A DNA stretch of 64,000 nt from JBALVO01 sp036961445 (GTDB lineage: Bacteria > Pseudomonadota > Gammaproteobacteria > Pseudomonadales > Halieaceae), in contig JBALVO010000003.1 of NCBI GenBank assembly GCA_036961445.1, positions 25,994-89,993 on the forward strand, read 5' to 3'. Shown here piece after piece: positions 8,324-17,718 of the stretch. The translations under genes were made by a program, and so were the position numbers. Within the stretch, counting starts at the first letter, position 1. Each line of letters begins with the position of its first letter. Below the pieces are notes generated by a model. It was not told the origin of the DNA. It was given only the letters and a program-made list of their open reading frames with translations, and made no database searches.

Positions 8324-9577
8324 ATGGGCTACAAGCATATTCAGGTTCCCACTGAGGGTGACAAAATCACCGTCAACGAAGATTTCAGCCTGAACGTCCC
8401 TGACAATCCTATCATCCCTTACATTGAAGGCGACGGCATCGGCATCGACATCAGTCCCGTTATGATCGATGTGGTAAACGCGGCCATTGAAAAAGCCTAT
8501 AGCGGCAGCAAGAAAATTTCCTGGATGGAAATTTACACTGGAGAAAAGGCGGCGGAACTTTACGACGGCGATTGGTTCCCGGAAGAAACGCTGGAAGCTA
8601 TCAAAGAGTACTCCGTCGGCATCAAGGGGCCTTTGACCACGCCAGTGGGTGGTGGTTTCCGGTCTCTTAACGTGGCGCTGCGCCAGGAACTTGACCTGTA
8701 TACCTGCTTGCGTCCAGTACGCTGGTTTGAAGGTGTGCCTTCACCGGTGAAGGACCCCGGCGCTTGTAATATGGTGATCTTCCGTGAGAATTCAGAAGAC
8801 ATTTACGCGGGTGTTGAGTATGAAGCGGGCACTCCAGAAGCACAGAAAGTCGTCGATTTCATTATCAATGAAATGGGCGCTACCAAAATTCGGTTCCCCA
8901 ATAATGTGGGTATCGGCATCAAGCCGGTGTCTGAAGAGGGCAGCAAACGCCTGGTGCGCAAAGCCATCCAGTACGCCATTGACCAGCACCAGTCTTCAGT
9001 AACGCTGGTACACAAAGGCAATATCATGAAGTTTACCGAAGGCGCATTCCGCGACTGGGGCTACGAACTGGCGCAGGAAGAATTCGGTGGTGTATTGTTG
9101 GACGGCGGCCCCTGGGTATCGGTTAAAAACCCCAACGATGGCAGTGAAATTATTATCAAGGACGTGATCGCAGACGCGATGTTACAGCAAATTCTGACAC
9201 GTCCTAAAGAGTACAGTGTGGTAGCCACTCTGAATCTTAATGGTGACTATCTGTCTGACGCCCTGGCGGCCCAGGTCGGTGGCATCGGCATCGCTCCAGG
9301 TGCTAACCTCAGCGATACGATAGCATTGTTTGAGGCGACACATGGCACGGCACCCAAGTATGCTGGTCAGGATAAAGTGAACCCTGGTTCCCTGATCCTG
9401 TCAGCGGAGATGATGTTGCGTCATATGGGTTGGAACGAAGCCGCTGACCTGATCATAGATGGCATGAACGGTGCTATCCAGAAGCGCACAGTGACTTATG
9501 ATTTTGAGCGCCAGATGGAAGGCGCGACGTTACTGAGTTGTTCTGAGTTCGGTCAGGCGATTATTGAGTCCATGTAG
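8324..9577 (+). CDS. icd: NADP-dependent isocitrate dehydrogenase
   Basis: A 417-residue homodimeric TCA enzyme converting isocitrate to 2-oxoglutarate. The substrate-binding stretch GGFRSLNVALRQELDLYTCL near residue 110 includes the serine (about residue 114) that AceK phosphorylates in enterobacteria. The dehydrogenase signature NLNGDYLSDALAAQVGGIG is near residue 305. The start has a good AAAGGAG ribosome-binding site at about 8312. It is divergent from rluE and ends at a strong intrinsic terminator. Phosphorylation control would matter for flux into the glyoxylate or ethylmalonyl-CoA routes, but aceK is not in the window. Confidence 0.97.
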   Translation: MGYKHIQVPTEGDKITVNEDFSLNVPDNPIIPYIEGDGIGIDISPVMIDVVNAAIEKAYSGSKKISWMEIYTGEKAAELYDGDWFPEETLEAIKEYSVGIKGPLTTPVGGGFRSLNVALRQELDLYTCLRPVRWFEGVPSPVKDPGACNMVIFRENSEDIYAGVEYEAGTPEAQKVVDFIINEMGATKIRFPNNVGIGIKPVSEEGSKRLVRKAIQYAIDQHQSSVTLVHKGNIMKFTEGAFRDWGYELAQEEFGGVLLDGGPWVSVKNPNDGSEIIIKDVIADAMLQQILTRPKEYSVVATLNLNGDYLSDALAAQVGGIGIAPGANLSDTIALFEATHGTAPKYAGQDKVNPGSLILSAEMMLRHMGWNEAADLIIDGMNGAIQKRTVTYDFERQMEGATLLSCSEFGQAIIESM

Positions 9578-9599
9578 TAAGTAGGGCTATAGGTCCAGA

Positions 9600-9628
9600 G
9601 GCTCGCAGCGATGCGGGCCTTTTTTTTT
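9600..9628 (+). terminator. Intrinsic terminator of icd
   Basis: An 8-bp stem (GGCTCGCA / TGCGGGCC with one G-T pair) closed by a GCGA tetraloop is followed by nine consecutive T residues. It lies 23 bp after the icd stop codon and isolates icd from clpS. Confidence 0.9.
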
Positions 9629-9636
9629 AGCATTTT

Positions 9637-9663
9637 TTGCCAGCCCTTGAAATTGCGTATAAT
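9637..9663 (+). promoter_or_regulatory. Candidate clpS-clpA promoter
   Basis: A consensus -10 box TATAAT at 9658-9663 is preceded 15 bp upstream by a TTGCCA -35-like element. It sits just after the icd terminator and about 48 bp before the clpS start codon. The spacing is short, so the -35 assignment is tentative. Confidence 0.45.
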
Positions 9664-9710
9664 GTGTCCATATCAGGTGGTGGCACGATCAGGAAATTGA
9701 GAGTAATTGA

Positions 9711-10070
9711 GTGAGTATAATGATCCCCCAGGGCAGTAATGTACGTATGACCAAGGAAGAGGAGGGTGCTGAGGGCGGTCTGGCGCTACAGGAGTCCAAA
9801 CCTGAACTTAAACGGCCGCCGCTGTTCAAAGTAGTACTGATGAACGACGACTATACTCCTATGGAGTTTGTTGTTGAGATTCTGGAGGTTTTCTTTCGTA
9901 TGAATCGCGAGCAGGCGACACATGTTATGTTGACCGTACACACGCAGGGTAAAGGTGTCTGCGGAATATACACCCGGGACATTGCCGAGACCAAGGCGGC
10001 CCAGGTCAACCAATACGCCCGTGAAAACGATCACCCGTTATTGTGTGAAATAGAGGCATCTGAGGGATAA
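9711..10070 (+). CDS. clpS: ClpS adaptor protein
   Basis: A 119-residue adaptor that delivers N-degron substrates to ClpAP. The core (FKVVLMNDDYTPMEFVVE near residues 39-56, and MLTVHTQGKGVCGIYTRDIAETKA) contains the residues that form the N-degron pocket in this family. The N-terminal extension of about 38 residues is acidic and longer than usual. The listed start is GTG at 9711; an in-frame ATG at 9720 is equally possible. clpA follows after 19 bp. Confidence 0.95.
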   Translation: MSIMIPQGSNVRMTKEEEGAEGGLALQESKPELKRPPLFKVVLMNDDYTPMEFVVEILEVFFRMNREQATHVMLTVHTQGKGVCGIYTRDIAETKAAQVNQYARENDHPLLCEIEASEG

Positions 10071-10089
10071 TTTCCCGGGAGCGGTACCT

Positions 10090-12372
10090 ATGCTGAGTAA
10101 AGACCTCGAACAAACCCTGAATGACGCCTTCAGGGGCGCCAGGGCGAAGCGCCACGAGTTTATGACCGTGGAACACTTGTTGCTGGCACTGTTGGATAAC
10201 AATGATGCCATTCGTGTGCTCAAGGCCTGCGGCGCAGACATCGGTGGCTTGCGTGGCGACCTGGTGGAATTTGTGGATGCCACAACACCGCTTATTTCAG
10301 AAGAGGAGGAAGAGCGCGATACCCAGCCAACGCTCGGTTTTCAGCGTGTGTTACAACGCGCTGTCTTTCACGTGCAATCTTCAGGTAAGAGTGAAGTTAC
10401 CGGTGCCAATGTGTTGGTTGCCATCTTTAGTGAGCAGGAGAGCCAGGCCGTATTTTTTCTCAAGACCCAGGCGGTGGCCCGCCTGGACGTGGTCAATTAT
10501 ATTACCCACGGCATATCCAAAGTATCCAACGACGGTGACAGCCCGGACCCTGGTCAAGTCGGTGCGGAAGACGGCACAGTTGACGAAGGCGAGTCCAATC
10601 CTCTGGATAGCTTCGCCACCAATCTGAATCTCGAAGCCGCCGCTGGCCATATAGACCCATTGATAGGTCGTTTGGCAGAAGTCGAACGCGTGGCACAAAC
10701 CCTGGCGCGTCGCCGCAAGAATAACCCCTTGCTGGTGGGTGAGTCCGGGGTTGGCAAAACTGCCATCGTCGAGGGCCTGGCCAAGAAAATTGTCGACGGG
10801 GACGTACCGGAGATCCTCAAAGACAGCGTTGTCTACTCACTGGATCTGGGGGCATTGTTGGCCGGCACCAAATATCGCGGTGATTTCGAAAAGCGTTTTA
10901 AAGGCCTCTTGGGGGAATTGAAGAAGCGTGATCATGCCATTTTGTTTATTGACGAGGTGCACACGATTATTGGCGCCGGTGCTGCCTCAGGTGGCGTGAT
11001 GGATGCCAGTAATCTACTAAAGCCGTTACTCAGCTCAGGCAAGCTGCGCTGTATTGGCTCCACCACCTTTCAGGAATATCGTGGCATTTTCGACAAGGAT
11101 AAGGCGCTGAGTCGGCGCTTCCAGAAAATAGATGTCATGGAGCCCAGTATTGACGACGCCTATAAGATACTCAAAGGCTTGAAGTCCCGCTTTGAGGAGC
11201 ACCATGGCTTGCGTTACACCGACAAGGCGTTGCGCGTGGCTACCGATTTATCGGCTCGGTATATCACTGACCGTTTCCTGCCAGACAAGGCGATTGACGT
11301 CATTGACGAGGCGGGTGCCTACCAGCAATTACAGCCCCCGTCCAAGCGCAAGAAGGTGATTGGGGTTGGCGACATAGAGACAGTCATCGCTAAAATAGCC
11401 CGCATACCGCCGAAAACAGTGAGTAGGGACGATAAGGACACGCTCAAAAAGCTGGAGAAAAATCTGCAAATGGTGGTTTTTGGCCAGGAGGATGCAATTA
11501 GCAGCCTGGCGACATCGATCAAACTTGCCCGCGCCGGCCTGCGCGGAGGCGACAAGCCAATTGGTTCATTCCTGTTAGCCGGCCCTACCGGGGTAGGCAA
11601 GACAGAAGTGACCAAGCAATTGGCCGGACTGTTGGGTCTGGAATTGATTCGCTTTGATATGTCGGAGTATATGGAACGCCATACAGTATCGCGCCTGATT
11701 GGTGCACCGCCGGGCTATGTGGGTTTTGATCAAGGCGGCCTGCTCACGGACGCGGTTACCAAACACCCCCACGCGGTCATCCTGCTGGATGAAATCGAGA
11801 AGGCCCACCCGGAAGTCTTTAACCTTTTGTTGCAGGTGATGGATCACGGCACGCTGACTGATAACAACGGACGCAAGGCGGACTTTCGAAATGTCATCCT
11901 GGTTATGACCACCAATGCCGGTGCCGAGAGTATTAGTCGCCGCAGCATTGGCTTTACCAGTCAGGATCACAGCAGCGACGGTATGGAAGCCATTACCAAA
12001 ACGTTTACACCGGAGTTTCGCAATCGACTGGATAGCATCGTGCAGTTCCAGCCTTTGGGTGAGGACGTGATTCTGACTGTAGTGGACAAGTTCCTTACGG
12101 AGCTGCAAAGCCAGTTGGATGAGAAACGTGTCAACCTGGATGTGGATGAGGATGCCCGCCTGTGGCTGGTTGAAAAAGGCTACGACATCAATATGGGAGC
12201 GCGCCCGATGGAACGCGTGATCCAGGAATATATCAAGAAACCCCTGGCGGAAATGGTGTTGTTCGGAGCGTTGTCACAATCCGGAGGCACGGCACTGGTC
12301 CGTCTCGACAAGGCAGAGAATACGCTGAAAGTTACAGTGGAAGAAGAGGAGGCTGCGCTCGAAGAAAGCTGA
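10090..12372 (+). CDS. clpA: ATP-dependent Clp protease ATP-binding subunit ClpA
   Basis: A 760-residue AAA+ unfoldase working with ClpP. The N-domain (residues 1-145) binds ClpS. The first AAA module has Walker A GESGVGKTAIVEG near residue 217 and Walker B ILFIDEVHTIIGAG near 285. The second has GPTGVGKTEV near residue 497 and VILLDEIEKAHPEVFN near 565. The acidic tail (EEEEAALEES) is usual. The length matches E. coli ClpA (758). It is the second gene of the clpS-clpA operon and converges on infA. Confidence 0.97.
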   Translation: MLSKDLEQTLNDAFRGARAKRHEFMTVEHLLLALLDNNDAIRVLKACGADIGGLRGDLVEFVDATTPLISEEEEERDTQPTLGFQRVLQRAVFHVQSSGKSEVTGANVLVAIFSEQESQAVFFLKTQAVARLDVVNYITHGISKVSNDGDSPDPGQVGAEDGTVDEGESNPLDSFATNLNLEAAAGHIDPLIGRLAEVERVAQTLARRRKNNPLLVGESGVGKTAIVEGLAKKIVDGDVPEILKDSVVYSLDLGALLAGTKYRGDFEKRFKGLLGELKKRDHAILFIDEVHTIIGAGAASGGVMDASNLLKPLLSSGKLRCIGSTTFQEYRGIFDKDKALSRRFQKIDVMEPSIDDAYKILKGLKSRFEEHHGLRYTDKALRVATDLSARYITDRFLPDKAIDVIDEAGAYQQLQPPSKRKKVIGVGDIETVIAKIARIPPKTVSRDDKDTLKKLEKNLQMVVFGQEDAISSLATSIKLARAGLRGGDKPIGSFLLAGPTGVGKTEVTKQLAGLLGLELIRFDMSEYMERHTVSRLIGAPPGYVGFDQGGLLTDAVTKHPHAVILLDEIEKAHPEVFNLLLQVMDHGTLTDNNGRKADFRNVILVMTTNAGAESISRRSIGFTSQDHSSDGMEAITKTFTPEFRNRLDSIVQFQPLGEDVILTVVDKFLTELQSQLDEKRVNLDVDEDARLWLVEKGYDINMGARPMERVIQEYIKKPLAEMVLFGALSQSGGTALVRLDKAENTLKVTVEEEEAALEES

Positions 12373-12398
12373 TTGCGCAGCGCCAGAGAAAGACGAAT

Positions 12399-12617
12399 TT
12401 ATCTTTCGCGGTAAGTGATGCGGCCTTTGCTCAGGTCATACGGCGTCAGTTCAACGCGAACCTTGTCACCGGTCAGGATGCGAATGTAGTTCTTGCGCAT
12501 CTTCCCCGAGATGTGGGCAGTCACCACGTGGCCATTTTCCAGTTGTACCCGAAAAGTGGTATTGGGCAGGGTGTCTATCACCTCGCCTTCCATTTCAATT
12601 TGGTCTTCTTTTGCCAT
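12399..12617 (-). CDS. infA: Translation initiation factor IF-1
   Basis: A 72-residue OB-fold protein that binds the A site of the 30S subunit during initiation. The sequence MAKEDQIEMEGEVIDTLPNT and the end DLSKGRITYRER are near-invariant in the family. The ATG at 12617 was chosen by conservation; the open frame continues upstream without sense. It converges with clpA with 26 bp between stop codons and lies 115 bp downstream of bpt, the usual aat-bpt-infA neighbourhood. Confidence 0.95.
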   Translation of the reverse strand: MAKEDQIEMEGEVIDTLPNTTFRVQLENGHVVTAHISGKMRKNYIRILTGDKVRVELTPYDLSKGRITYRER

Positions 12618-12732
12618 TAGGTGGCATTCCTCATTAAAAAACAGCGCGCATTTTGCCTGAAACGGCGTTTTAAAGCCACTGTAAAAAATGAGCCTTGTAG
12701 GGCCGAGGTTCAGAACAGGAAAGCAAGTGTAC

Positions 12733-13443
12733 TTACAGTAAGGTGGTCCAGCTGCTCTTGATGTAGAGTTCCAGCGGTCTGTAGTCAGATTTATAGGCCA
12801 TTTTCTGGCAGCCCCGTATCCAGTAGCCCAGATAAAGATAGTCCAGCCCCATTTCCCGAGCTTTGTCGATCTGCCACAAAATGGCATAACTGCCCAGGCT
12901 GCGCTTGTCGGCATCCGGGTCGAAAAATGTGTATATGGCCGAGAGACCATCGACCAGTTCATCTACCACGGCCAGGGCAATCAGCCTGTCCTGCTCATAA
13001 AAGCGGTAGTAGCCGGTGCAGTCCCAGGCATTGTTGAGAAAAGACTCGTATTGCTCACGATCGGGCGGATACATGTCTCCGTCGGCATGACGTTGTCCTA
13101 TATAGCGGCGATACAGATCAAAAGCAGCATCATCGCGAATGTCCTCGGTCTTTTGCACGCGTAGATCGGCGTTGCGCTTGCTGGTGCGCCGCTGGCCCCG
13201 CTTGGGTGTAAAGGCGGCCACGGGAATACGCGCTGGAATACAGGCGTCGCAGTGCGTGCAATGAGGTCGATAGATGTGGTTGCCACTGCGCCGAAAGCCC
13301 AGTAGAGAGAGATTGCTATACAGCTTTTGGTCGACCCGCTGGCGCGGATCGACGAATAGGGTAGTAGCTTCCTGATCCTCCAGGTAGCTGCAGCTATGGG
13401 GGTAGGTGGTGTACACCTTTAAATCCCGCACCGATGATGTCAC
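12733..13443 (-). CDS. bpt: Aspartate/glutamate leucyltransferase (Bpt)
   Basis: A 236-residue leucyl-tRNA-protein transferase that adds leucine to N-terminal Asp or Glu, creating ClpS-recognised N-degrons. The N-terminal block PHSCSYLEDQEATTLFVDP near residue 15 with its cysteine, and the second Cys cluster HCTHCDACIPARI near residue 60, are typical of the Bpt/Ate family. I place the start at the GTG at 13443, which forms a GTGA overlap with the aat stop codon and gives the conserved N-terminus; the frame is open further upstream to 13458. Confidence 0.93.
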   Translation of the reverse strand: MTSSVRDLKVYTTYPHSCSYLEDQEATTLFVDPRQRVDQKLYSNLSLLGFRRSGNHIYRPHCTHCDACIPARIPVAAFTPKRGQRRTSKRNADLRVQKTEDIRDDAAFDLYRRYIGQRHADGDMYPPDREQYESFLNNAWDCTGYYRFYEQDRLIALAVVDELVDGLSAIYTFFDPDADKRSLGSYAILWQIDKAREMGLDYLYLGYWIRGCQKMAYKSDYRPLELYIKSSWTTLL

Positions 13444-14153
13444 AGCAAGGCTCCACATGTATCCGGCAATTGCCAGGCGCCGGGGTCTAGGTCCATGTCG
13501 ACAGTTTGGGCAAGGCGCCGCTCGAAGTCCAGTCTCTTGATATTTTGAGCGCCAAGAGAATTCAAATGATCGCTTTCAACCTGGCAATCGATCATTTGGC
13601 CACCGCTGCGGCGCATTATGTCCACCAATGCCACCAGAGCCACTTTGGATGCATCTGTTATATGACTGAACATTGATTCGCCGAAGAATACGCGACCGAT
13701 AGCAACGCCATAGAGTCCGCCGACGAGGCTGTCATCGGCATCCAGTATCTCTATGGAGTGAGCATGGCCCTGCGTATGCAGCACGCTGTAGGCGGCAATC
13801 ATCTCGTCGTCAATCCAGGTGCCCAGGCCATCCAGGCGCAATTGCGCACACTGGCTCATAACCTGGGTAAACCGACTATCCACCGCCAGGCGTAAGGCAC
13901 CCCGGCGTAATGTTTTGCGCAGCGAGCGCGAGATGTGTAAGGCATCGGGGAACAGCACAGAGCGCGGATCCGGCGTCCACCACAGTACCGGTTGCGGTTC
14001 CTCATACCAGGGGAAAATACCTCGACGATAAGCGCTAAGCAGCCGCTGTGAGGTGAGCTCCCCGCCGGCTGCCAACAGGCCGTTGGGGTAATCCAGCGCC
14101 TCTTCAGACGGCGGAAAATCGCTACCGTCATCTAGCCTCTGGATTCTTCGCAT
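13440..14153 (-). CDS. aat: Leucyl/phenylalanyl-tRNA-protein transferase
   Basis: A 237-residue GNAT-fold enzyme that adds Leu or Phe to proteins with N-terminal Lys or Arg, feeding the ClpS/ClpAP pathway. The motif FPPSEEALDYPNGLLAAGG near residue 12 and the block YRRGIFPWYEEPQPVLWW near residue 43 are diagnostic, as is GVAIGRVFFGESMFSH near residue 150. It overlaps bpt by GTGA, so both transferases share a transcript. trxB lies 11 bp upstream on the same strand. Confidence 0.96.
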   Translation of the reverse strand: MRRIQRLDDGSDFPPSEEALDYPNGLLAAGGELTSQRLLSAYRRGIFPWYEEPQPVLWWTPDPRSVLFPDALHISRSLRKTLRRGALRLAVDSRFTQVMSQCAQLRLDGLGTWIDDEMIAAYSVLHTQGHAHSIEILDADDSLVGGLYGVAIGRVFFGESMFSHITDASKVALVALVDIMRRSGGQMIDCQVESDHLNSLGAQNIKRLDFERRLAQTVDMDLDPGAWQLPDTCGALL

Positions 14154-14164
14154 CGGTACTGAGC

Positions 14165-15112
14165 TTAAGCATTGTCCAGGTACTTCTCGGCATCAAGAGC
14201 GGCCATGCAACCGAACCCCGCGGAGGTGACCGCCTGGCGGTAGATATGATCGCCTACGTCGCCCGCGGCGAACACGCCGGCGCTGCTGGTGGCAGTGGCA
14301 TTGCCCTCAGTGCCACTGTGTATTTTGATATATCCGTCTTTCATATCCAGTTGCCCGGAAAATATGTCGGTATTGGGTTTGTGCCCGATGGCGATAAATA
14401 CACCAGCCAGATCAATGTCAGCCGCACTGCCCTCTTTAACTGATTTGATGCGCATGCCGGTAACTCCGCTATCGTCGCCAAGTACTTCGTCCAGTGTGTG
14501 GTCCCACATGATCTTGACCTTACCTTCTTTCTCACGGGCAAACAGGCGGTCCTGTAGTACTTTTTCAGAGCGCAGGGCGTCCCGACGGTGCACCAGCACG
14601 ACCTCAGAGGCAATATTGGCCAGATAGAGTGCTTCTTCCACGGCAGTATTGCCGCCCCCAATCACCGCTACTTTCTGGTTGCGGTAAAAAAAACCATCAC
14701 AAGTGGCGCAGGCGCTAACACCTTTGCCGGCAAAGGCCTCTTCACTTGGCAAGCCCAGGTACTGGGCCGATGCGCCAGTGGCAATGATCAATGCGTCGCA
14801 GGAGTAGGTGCTGGTGCCCTTGAGCAGCATTGGTGTCGCATTGAGGTCTACCTCTTCAATATGATCAAATACCACGTCGGCATCAAAGCGCTCCACATGT
14901 TCCTGCATTTGCTGCATAAGCTGTGGCCCTTGCAAATCCGCCGCCCCGCCAGGCCAGTTTTCGACTTCTGTCGTGGTGGTGAGCTGCCCACCCTGTTGCA
15001 TGCCAGTGATTACCACCGGATGAAGATTGGCCCGCGCCGCATAGACTGCAGCGGTGTAGCCCGCGGGGCCGCTGCCCAGAATAATCAGGCGGTGGTGCTT
15101 AACGTCACTCAT
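14165..15112 (-). CDS. trxB: Thioredoxin-disulfide reductase
   Basis: A 315-residue low-molecular-weight thioredoxin reductase. It has an FAD-binding GSGPAGYTAAVYAAR near residue 13, the redox-active CATC at residues 135-138 inside ACATCDGFFYR, and an NADPH-binding GGGNTAVEEALYL near residue 155. The C-terminal FAD motif is GVFAAGDVGDHIYRQAVTSA. It appears to be the first gene of the trxB-aat-bpt group and is divergent from ftsK across 270 bp. Confidence 0.97.
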   Translation of the reverse strand: MSDVKHHRLIILGSGPAGYTAAVYAARANLHPVVITGMQQGGQLTTTTEVENWPGGAADLQGPQLMQQMQEHVERFDADVVFDHIEEVDLNATPMLLKGTSTYSCDALIIATGASAQYLGLPSEEAFAGKGVSACATCDGFFYRNQKVAVIGGGNTAVEEALYLANIASEVVLVHRRDALRSEKVLQDRLFAREKEGKVKIMWDHTLDEVLGDDSGVTGMRIKSVKEGSAADIDLAGVFIAIGHKPNTDIFSGQLDMKDGYIKIHSGTEGNATATSSAGVFAAGDVGDHIYRQAVTSAGFGCMAALDAEKYLDNA

Positions 15113-15382
15113 ATGGTTATTTCCTGCCTTGTGTTGTTAAAATTGCATCAGTGGCCGCAGAGGCGGCGCCAGGGTAGAGCTAACCCAAGTTTTCACTCTA
15201 TATTGGGGTGGACTATGGTACTTTAAAGACATAAATCCGGCAAAGATTAGGATAATTCTAAAAAAAGCTCATAACTCTTTGAAATAAATGATAAATACAT
15301 TCACAATTGGTTCTTGCTATGAATCATATAAGGGCGTTACCCAAGGGTTTGACCGACGCCGTCAGGAAGGACAATAAAACAC

Positions 15383-17698
15383 GTGCCGGACAGTAGTACC
15401 ACCGATAGCTTTCTAGGCCCACGGCTGCGCGAAGGGGCATTCATTGGCGTAAGCGCCGTATGCATCTACCTGTTGATGGCACTGATGACTTACAGCCCGC
15501 GTGACCCGGGCTGGTCTGCCACTGGCAGTGGCGCCAAAATTTCCAATTTGGGCGGCCCCACGGGCGCCTGGCTGGCCGATGTGTTTTTCTCCCTCGTTGG
15601 TTTTGCCGCCTACTTGTTCCCGCTGCTACTGGCTTATCGCGCAATTATCATTCTGCTGGAGCGGCATGAAGATAAAGGCTTTGACTGGCTCACCTTTGGG
15701 ATTCGCGCACTCGGGCTGGTACTGGTAATGATTGCTGGTACGGCGCTGGCTGCCATGAACGATACCAATTCTTCCGGTTTGCCGCAGGGTGCTGGCGGTA
15801 TTCTGGGGCAAGCTATTGGCGATGCATTCACCATCGCATTTAGTGCAGTTGGCAGCCGTCTGATCCTGCTGGCGGTATTTTTGTTTGGTATGACCATTTT
15901 CACAGACCTGAGCTGGCTCACGCTGATGGACAAGCTCGGGTCATGGAGTATCGCCACTTTCAAGACAACTCGCGCCTGGCTGCTAAAACGTATTGAAGTG
16001 TTCCGCGACAAACGCAAACGGGACAAAGCGGTAGAGGCGCGCAAAGTGGTCATCACCGAGCATGTTGAAAAAGAGAAAAAGCGCACTCCGCCGAAAATCA
16101 AGGCGTTTAAGGCCAAAGTAGAAAAAAGTGAGCGTGTTGAAAAAGAAAAACAACAGCCGCTGTTCGATGCGCCTGTTACGGGATCATTGCCACCCCTGGA
16201 GCTGCTGGATGAGCAGATAAAGGACTCCACCAGAGGGTTTTCCAAGTCTGCCCTGGAAGGTATGTCCAAATTACTGGAGTTGAAATTACTGGATTTCGGG
16301 ATTACCGCCGAAGTGACCGCGGTATACCCCGGCCCGGTTATTACCCGCTTCGAAATTCAGCCTGCAGCCGGGGTTAAAGCATCGCGAATATCCAACCTGG
16401 CCAAAGACCTGGCACGGTCATTGGCAGTCATCAGTGTGCGGGTAGTAGAGGTGATACCCGGTAAATCTGTCATGGGGATAGAAATCCCTAACGAAGACCG
16501 CGAGATTGTTAATTTCCGTGAAGTACTGTCTTCCCAGGCGTTTGAACAGTCTAAATCGCCGTTAACATTGGCTCTGGGTCACGATATATCCGGACAACCG
16601 GTGGTAGCAGATCTGGCCAAAATGCCGCACTTGCTAGTGGCAGGAACCACCGGGTCAGGCAAGTCCGTGGGGGTAAACTCCATGTTGTTGAGCTTGCTGT
16701 ACAAGTCTGGCCCCGCCGATGTGCGCCTGATACTGGTGGATCCGAAAATGCTGGAGTTGTCGGTCTATGATGGCATTCCGCATCTGTTGACCCCTGTCAT
16801 TACCGATATGAAAGACGCTGCCAATGGCCTGCGCTGGTGCGTGGCGGAAATGGAACGCCGCTATAAATTAATGGCGGCTATGGGCGTGCGTAACCTCGCC
16901 GGTTATAACCGCAAGGTGGAGGATGCGATAAAGGCAAATGCGCCTATCGCTGATCCATTGTGGACCCCGGATCCGATCTTCGCTGAGACGAATGAGGAAC
17001 AGAGCGCGCCGACACTGGAAAAACTTCCCGCTATCGTTGTGGTTATCGACGAATTCGCAGACATGATGATGATAGTCGGGAAAAAGGTCGAGCAGTTGAT
17101 TGCCCGTATCGCGCAAAAAGCGCGAGCAGCGGGCATCCATCTGGTATTGGCTACCCAGCGCCCCTCGGTAGATGTTATTACCGGACTGATCAAGGCCAAC
17201 GTGCCCACGCGAATAGCGTTTCAGGTCTCCTCAAAAATAGATTCACGCACCATTTTAGATCAGGGTGGAGCAGAGCAATTGCTTGGGCATGGCGACATGC
17301 TTTACTTGCCGCCTGGCAGTGGTATGCCCAACCGGGTGCACGGTGCGTTCTGTAGCGATGAGGAAGTCCACCGTGTTGTAGCTGACTGGAAACGTCGAGG
17401 TGAGCCCTTGTACATTGATGGATTGCTGGATGAAGGCAGCGCTACGCCAGTCACTCCCGGGGAACTTCAGTCCGGTTCATCGGACCAAGATGATGAGAGT
17501 GATGCTTTGTACGATGAGGCCGTGCACTATGTGACATCGAGTCGTCGTGCTTCCATCTCCTCTGTGCAGCGTAAGTTACGTATTGGCTACAATCGCGCCG
17601 CGCGTCTTATCGAGGCCATGGAGGCGGCAGGTGTGGTCACTGAAATGGGTACCAATGGCCAGCGCGAAGTCCTGGCGCCACCGCCGCCTGAGGCCTAA
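15383..17698 (+). CDS. ftsK: DNA translocase FtsK
   Basis: A 771-residue septal DNA pump that aligns chromosome dimers at dif. Four hydrophobic segments occupy residues 20-190, followed by a short charged linker (residues 210-265, rich in K and E) much shorter than in E. coli FtsK. The motor has Walker A VAGTTGSGKSVGVNSM near residue 422 and Walker B IVVVIDEFADMMMI near residue 551. The C-terminal winged-helix gamma domain (SSRRASISSVQRKLRIGYNR), which reads KOPS sequences, starts near residue 715. The start codon is GTG, preceded by AAGGACA. lolA follows after 20 bp. Confidence 0.96.
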   Translation: MPDSSTTDSFLGPRLREGAFIGVSAVCIYLLMALMTYSPRDPGWSATGSGAKISNLGGPTGAWLADVFFSLVGFAAYLFPLLLAYRAIIILLERHEDKGFDWLTFGIRALGLVLVMIAGTALAAMNDTNSSGLPQGAGGILGQAIGDAFTIAFSAVGSRLILLAVFLFGMTIFTDLSWLTLMDKLGSWSIATFKTTRAWLLKRIEVFRDKRKRDKAVEARKVVITEHVEKEKKRTPPKIKAFKAKVEKSERVEKEKQQPLFDAPVTGSLPPLELLDEQIKDSTRGFSKSALEGMSKLLELKLLDFGITAEVTAVYPGPVITRFEIQPAAGVKASRISNLAKDLARSLAVISVRVVEVIPGKSVMGIEIPNEDREIVNFREVLSSQAFEQSKSPLTLALGHDISGQPVVADLAKMPHLLVAGTTGSGKSVGVNSMLLSLLYKSGPADVRLILVDPKMLELSVYDGIPHLLTPVITDMKDAANGLRWCVAEMERRYKLMAAMGVRNLAGYNRKVEDAIKANAPIADPLWTPDPIFAETNEEQSAPTLEKLPAIVVVIDEFADMMMIVGKKVEQLIARIAQKARAAGIHLVLATQRPSVDVITGLIKANVPTRIAFQVSSKIDSRTILDQGGAEQLLGHGDMLYLPPGSGMPNRVHGAFCSDEEVHRVVADWKRRGEPLYIDGLLDEGSATPVTPGELQSGSSDQDDESDALYDEAVHYVTSSRRASISSVQRKLRIGYNRAARLIEAMEAAGVVTEMGTNGQREVLAPPPPEA

Positions 17699-17718
17699 AC
17701 GAACAATCGGAATAGAGC

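Noticed and set aside
12618..12962. Upstream extension of the infA frame into bpt
   Set aside because: IF-1 is a 72-residue protein with a conserved start; the extension overlaps bpt in another frame.
14588..15226. Rightward 212-codon open frame opposite trxB
   Set aside because: Antisense of a highly conserved enzyme; no recognisable domain.
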